From NCBI GenBank assembly GCA_002118135.1, contig BDIU01000103.1, positions 1 through 64,000 on the forward strand: a stretch of DNA of 64,000 bases, read 5' to 3'. A model generated the notes under the pieces. That model ran no database searches, was not told the origin of the DNA, and saw nothing but the letters and a program-made list of their open reading frames with translations. The DNA comes from Trebouxia sp. TZW2008. Lineage: Eukaryota > Chlorophyta > Trebouxiophyceae > Trebouxiales > Trebouxiaceae. Positions 59,475 to 64,000 of the stretch are shown here, one piece after another; the stretch's first letter is position 1, and each line of letters starts with the position of its first letter. Made by a program: the position numbers and the translations under genes.

Positions 59475-62400
59475 ATGCTGAAGCCTTCGGCGTTGACATT
59501 CAAAGGTGCTGTTGGCTTCAGTGACCTGCTGAACGTGTCAGTAACTGCTGGTAGCACCGCTGTGCCAGGTTCTGGAGGAGACAGCGCGGGCCGCAAGCGG
59601 TTCGGCAGCACCACCACCCCGAGGAAATGGCTGCGCATAACCGAGAGCGGCAAGCTCAACTACATCACAGTGAGCTTTCCGAAAGCTGCGATCTTTACTG
59701 ATCACTGCTATGGTCTTGAAGCCGCGCACAGAGGACAGCATTGATGCATGGTCTGTCTGCTGTGGCTGACTCGTTAGCGTCTTGGGGTTGATTTTGCTGT
59801 TGGTTCGCAGGCAGACAAGCACAGCTTGGTCGAGACTTTGGGCATACCTTACCGAGATTTGCGCACACTGGACCCGATGGTATGGCAGCTGAGCAGCTCA
59901 TGCACAATCTTTCTACGCAAATTGTGAGTATGCAACAAGCTTTGAAATACCGAGCAGGTGCCCATGCCTTACCCCTCAGCCATCTTCATCAGGGAGAAAG
60001 CCCTAGTGGTCAATGTTGAGAGTATGCGCTTAATCATATGTCAAGATGAAGCGCTGGTCTTGAGCGTGCCAGACAATGACCATCCATCTCAGCCTGCCTT
60101 CCCAACTCCAGATTGTCCCTTTGTGAAAGACTTGATTCAGCGTGTCAGCGAGCAAAAGTTGTCCTTCGCCAGCGATCACAACTTGCACGTGGATACAAGC
60201 TTGCCATTTGAGCTCAGGGCACTGGAGGCTGTGCTTGCCAGAGGTGCTTTGTCCCTTTCCTTTATGCCATGATATTGCTGTCAGCAGTCATGCTTGACGC
60301 ATGCATCAAGTAGCATTGGCATGCTCTGTGCATTCATGTTGCAAGACATCTGCGCTGATGTGACCATATCCATTGATTGCAGCTCTGGCATGCTGCCTTT
60401 CATGCTGCTCTTAGAATTTGACATAGCTTGGCAATAGTTTCAATACAGCACATTGCATGGCAGTAATCGTGCTTGCAACATGCATACCCAATTTTAACAC
60501 TCAGCCTTGCTCCAGGGTCACTTCTGCAATGCGAAGGCTTCCTGATGCATTACGAAATCCTTTTGCAGGTGTGAAGCTGCTGGAGACAGAGTGTGCAGAG
60601 CTGGAGCACAAAGCTCACCCAGCATTACACAAGCTCACTATGCGGGTGCGCTGCACCCTTGTTGACACAATGCTGCTTGCTCAGAGCATTGCATTGCTGT
60701 TGCCTCTCCTTTTACGCGCCTCCCATCATGCATCAGGAAGCCTTCACAAAGGCAAAGGTGACCCTGGAGTAAGGGCAAGCGTTCATTGGCTATGCACGCT
60801 GCAAGCAGGATGGATACCAAGCTATACCCTGTTGAAAGGCAGCATGGACAATGAGCATGCCCACAGCTGCACAGCGTTAGGACTTCACAGACTATGCCAA
60901 GGCGATTTTCACGCATGGAATAGCATCGCTTTCAACATTACAAGCTGTTCTATGTGAGCTTGGTCAAATCCAGCGTAATGTGTGGCGTACCATACACAAT
61001 GCTGAGAATCCAGTGGAGGTGCAAAACCGGAAGCACGAGAGCGTGCAGATCATTAAAATGAAGTGTCAGCTACAAGAAATGTGACATGCTGACACCAATA
61101 ATGGTGCCTATTTGGTTGTGATAGGCAAGTACTCAAAGCATCAAGCACTGAAATGGAGAGGATGGTGATCACTCACAGGTGTCACGCAAAGCGTTGTATG
61201 TGGTCAAGGATTGCAAGACCATGCTGAACAGACTGTCAACCAGAGTTGGCAAGATGAAGCAAGTCCTGGAAGACATTCTGAATGATGATCAGGAGATGCA
61301 AGACATGTACCTGGGCCAGCGTGCAGGTGACTTCCTGACTGGCATGGTCATGGCACAGTCTCATTCAATCACCAGGGTCCTGACAGGACCAGCACATGCA
61401 GCATATTGTCATCAACAACTGGCAGCCATGTGTTAGTCAATTGCGTTATGAATGGAAGCCTTGTCATAGGTCCCAAGACCACACTCAGTACATGCAGAAT
61501 AGCTTCAGCCGTAACTTGTTGTCAGTTGTCAGCTTCTTGTTGACCCAGTACAACTTCTGGCATCAGCACAACCTGAGCACAATCTTGATATGTCTCTGTG
61601 CGCATGCAGCATGTGACTCACAGCAGCCAGTTGCGCCATACACTTTTTTGAGGGCTGATCAACATACCATGCCATTGACAGCATGGCAAATGTGCTTCCT
61701 GGCTTTGCACCGATCCTGCTTCAAGTCCTGCCAAGCTTGTTGCTGACATGACATCATTGACGTTGATGTACATACAATGTGTTTGCCTTGTGCAGAGATG
61801 CGGCTGGCTGCTGAGCAAGCAGAGCAGGAAGGCCGAGATCAGGCAGCAGCTGATCCACAGCAGCTCAACTCACAGCCAAGCATGCCTCAGCAAAGCGTGC
61901 CTCAGCAAAGTGCCTCACAGCAGGCTGCTCCTCAGCAGTCAGCAGGGCAGTTGCAGAAGGGCCCTGCCCCTGGGCTGCAACCACAGCAGGCACCAAAGGT
62001 CAAGCAGAGCACTCCAAGGGACGCAGCATCACGGGGGGCAGCTGGTGCACACGCCCACTTTGCTGCCAGTCTGCCCAGTGCTTTGGAAGATGATAGCCCT
62101 GCAACAGGTTTGTCTGCTCTGCTTTACTGAGTCTTGTCTGTGGGCTGCTTTTCTTCACAAGCAAGCTTGAGTGAGCAGTGGAGAACCTCGTGCGGGATGG
62201 CTGGTGCACATGCCCACTTTGATGCAAGTCTGCCAGCTGCTTCAGACGATGAAGGGTCCACACCAGGTCTATCTGGTCTGCACATTTTACTCTTGTGCGC
62301 TGACAGCGCTGCTTCACAGTTGTGCATGCAGAATTAATACCCAGAGAGGAGATGGATGAGCAAGCAGGGTTCATGGCTTTGCGGTAATCTACATCTTTTG

Positions 62401-63973
62401 CATGCAACACATTTGAGTGTTCATGCAGCAAGGCTGTATCGTCATGGCCAGCAAGCAGATAACCCTGCACTGTTAGCTTGTCATGTGTTTGGTCAGACGA
62501 TGTTCCTGATGCCCCGCAGGCATTGATATGTCAGCAAGTTTGCAAGTCTGCTTGTCCCTACTTAGGACCCTATACTATGGACTGCATAACTTCTTATACA
62601 TGGCAAAGAATTGTTGTCAGCATCCATGCACCATTGTCCCTATGCCTTGGCTGTGTGTCCCTGTTCTGTACTGCAAGATGATGTGCGTGCCCATGCAGCG
62701 CCATCAAGGGCAAAACTGGAGAAATCCTCGTCTCTCCCAGCAGCAGAAACAGCCCTCACAGCACCTTGCACGTCGTATCAAGGCTGTTGCTGGCAGATTG
62801 TGCACCAATGCTGTTCAACCCAACAGCGTCTATTCATCCTGAAATCTACTGCCAATTGTGATCTTTGCTCATGCAGCGCCGTCGCGGGCTAAGCTCGAGA
62901 AGTCTTCTTCACTGCCAGCAGCAGAGTCAGACTCAACAGCGCGCATCATGGCCAGCCTCAGCCGAGCAGCTTCTTCTTCCCACTCCCTTGACTCTTCCTC
63001 CTCAAGCGATGATGCCCCTGGCCCTTCCAGCAAGGCATCCTTTACCTCTCAGAGGTCTGCCAGTCCCTTCACTGCCAAAAGGGACAAGTCCTTCCTGGAT
63101 GTGCAGCGCTTCTTGGGAGACTCACTGTCCAAGTCTGCTAGTAAGGGCAAGTCCTTTGCCAAGCAACTCCAGGTGAGAGGAAACAGTTCTCTGCTGGTGA
63201 GCGCTGACTGGTTGAGGTTGCAGGGTCTGGGCAAAAGAAAAGTTCCTGTGTTTGTAAGCATCATTTGCATTTCTGTTTTCGAGTTGTCATCACCTGTCAA
63301 GATCAGCACTGACAGCTCTTGGTTCCTGAGTGCAATACCCTTCTGAGAACTTTATTGCATGGATAGGTGATGCTGGGGCTGTCAGATCCAGGCAGTAATT
63401 CAACAGCGTCTCCATGTATTCCTGCTTAACCTGACGTGATGATGGCAAGTGACTTGCTTGTTGGGTGTGGTCAGGTGATGATGAAGATGTCCCCTTCAGG
63501 CAGCAAGAGGCATCGCGTCAAGCGCATGTCCACCTTTTCAGGACAGCCTATCTCTGGCATGGACCAAGACGGTACGGCACTACAGTTGACACTCAGTGTG
63601 TAGCATAAATGGCACTGTTCTCATATAGTTCATGTGTATACTGCCTCAGACAAGCGCTGCGCAGAAGGCATGCGTGCACCAGGCAGAAGCTTGCTGAAAG
63701 ACATGATGCTTCCTTACTGTCAATGTTATTCTGTGGCTGGCATGACTAAGCGAGCGCAGCATCCACAAGACTCGTCATTGTAATATCAAGTGCCTGGTGA
63801 CATGTCAGACCTGGGGCTTGTTCTGACTGCAGCATCTGTCAGTACCTGTAAGGCTCAAAGTGCTGCAGTGGACTGCAGATTGGGAGGATCTGCAGACCCT
63901 GAAGTGGGCTCAAACAGTGGACCCTCATCAGTCTGAAGAATGTGAAGTGCTACTAGAGACTTACTCTATGCAG
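59475..63973 (+). CDS. MRS2: MRS2/CorA-type magnesium transporter (3' end outside window)
   Basis: Nine exons visible: 59475-59669, 59811-59879, 59958-60243, 60569-60645, 61179-61326, 61796-62107, 62877-63172, 63475-63571 and 63879-63973, 525 codons, all phase-consistent. The start MLKPSALTFK leads to KWLRITESGKLNYI, GIPYRDLRTLDPM, FIREKALVVNVESMRLI and LPFELRALEAVLA, the plant MRS2 cytosolic/matrix domain. The long helix follows (KTMLNRLSTRVGKMKQVLED then DDQEMQDMYLGQ). The last visible exon has CEVLLETYSMQ, the conserved helix just before the first membrane span, so the two membrane spans and GMN motif lie beyond 64000. Between these two helices lies an unusually long insert of about 240 residues, first Gln/Ala-rich, then Ser-rich with many S-S-S and R-x-x-S sites. 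The target membrane (plastid or mitochondrial) is undetermined. Confidence 0.93.
62165..62290 (+). pseudogene. Copy of the 3' part of MRS2 exon 6
   Basis: AGAHAHFDASLPAASDDEGS repeats AGAHAHFAASLPSALEDDSP from the end of exon 6, about 155 bases downstream, with 'caggtctatctggtctgc' matching the true donor area 'caggtttgtctgctctgc'. Confidence 0.85.
62690..62790 (+). pseudogene. Copy of the start of MRS2 exon 7
   Basis: After a CATGCAG acceptor the copy reads APSRAKLEKSSSLPAAETA; the true exon at 62877 reads APSRAKLEKSSSLPAAESD. It is open and in the right phase for about 60 codons, so occasional use as an exon cannot be excluded, but no matching donor was found. Confidence 0.85.
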
Positions 63974-64000
63974 GTGAGTTTGTCGGCTTCCCTTGACTCA

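Overview
The window is nuclear DNA of an intron-rich eukaryote, most likely a chlorophyte green alga. Genes are cut into many short exons (about 50-700 bp) with introns of 40-1500 bp that end almost always in TGCAG. Gene content is plant/algal: a plastid-type SufB, a plant-type MRS2 magnesium transporter, a VPS23/ELC-type ESCRT-I subunit, ChaC, and a large cGMP-dependent protein kinase of the kind kept in algae and alveolates. I cannot name the species. All exon models were made by eye from splice consensus, reading-phase continuity and recalled family motifs.

Layout. 1-1500: TG microsatellite and a ~182-bp tandem array. 290-4790 (-): TPR protein, 3' part unresolved. 5847-14671 (-): long coiled-coil protein with an EF-hand. 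14855-19564 (+): VPS23/TSG101 with a dead non-LTR retrotransposon in intron 3. 20144-21527 (+): ChaC gamma-glutamylcyclotransferase. 21528-23450: nearly empty. 23451-24625 (-): ANKRD39-like ankyrin protein. 25128-28057 (-): SufB. 28531-39789 (+): PKG with four cyclic-nucleotide domains, 16 exons, about 997 residues. 41072-46273 (-): Yrb30-type Ran-binding family protein. 46686-46757 (+): tRNA-Thr(CGU). 47077-53445 (-): NT-C2 domain/coiled-coil protein. 53902-56250 (+): RING-like plus TPR protein. 56807-58778 (+): FSH1/OVCA2 serine hydrolase. 59475 to the right edge (+): MRS2, cut off before its membrane segments.

Two genome-scale habits stand out. First, nearly every gene carries extra, decayed copies of its own exons or exon edges inside adjacent introns, usually with a splice site retained (TPR, coiled-coil, VPS23, SufB, PKG, Yrb30-like and MRS2 genes). 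Second, CpG is rare in introns and most exons but dense around gene starts (about 4560-5060, 14480-15000, 27950-28550, 46200-46480, 53420-53920, 56800-57060, 59300-59660). This suggests a methylated genome with CpG-island-like promoters, several of them between divergent gene pairs. GC-AG introns also look unusually common. The genes have unrelated housekeeping or signalling roles and form no obvious pathway cluster.
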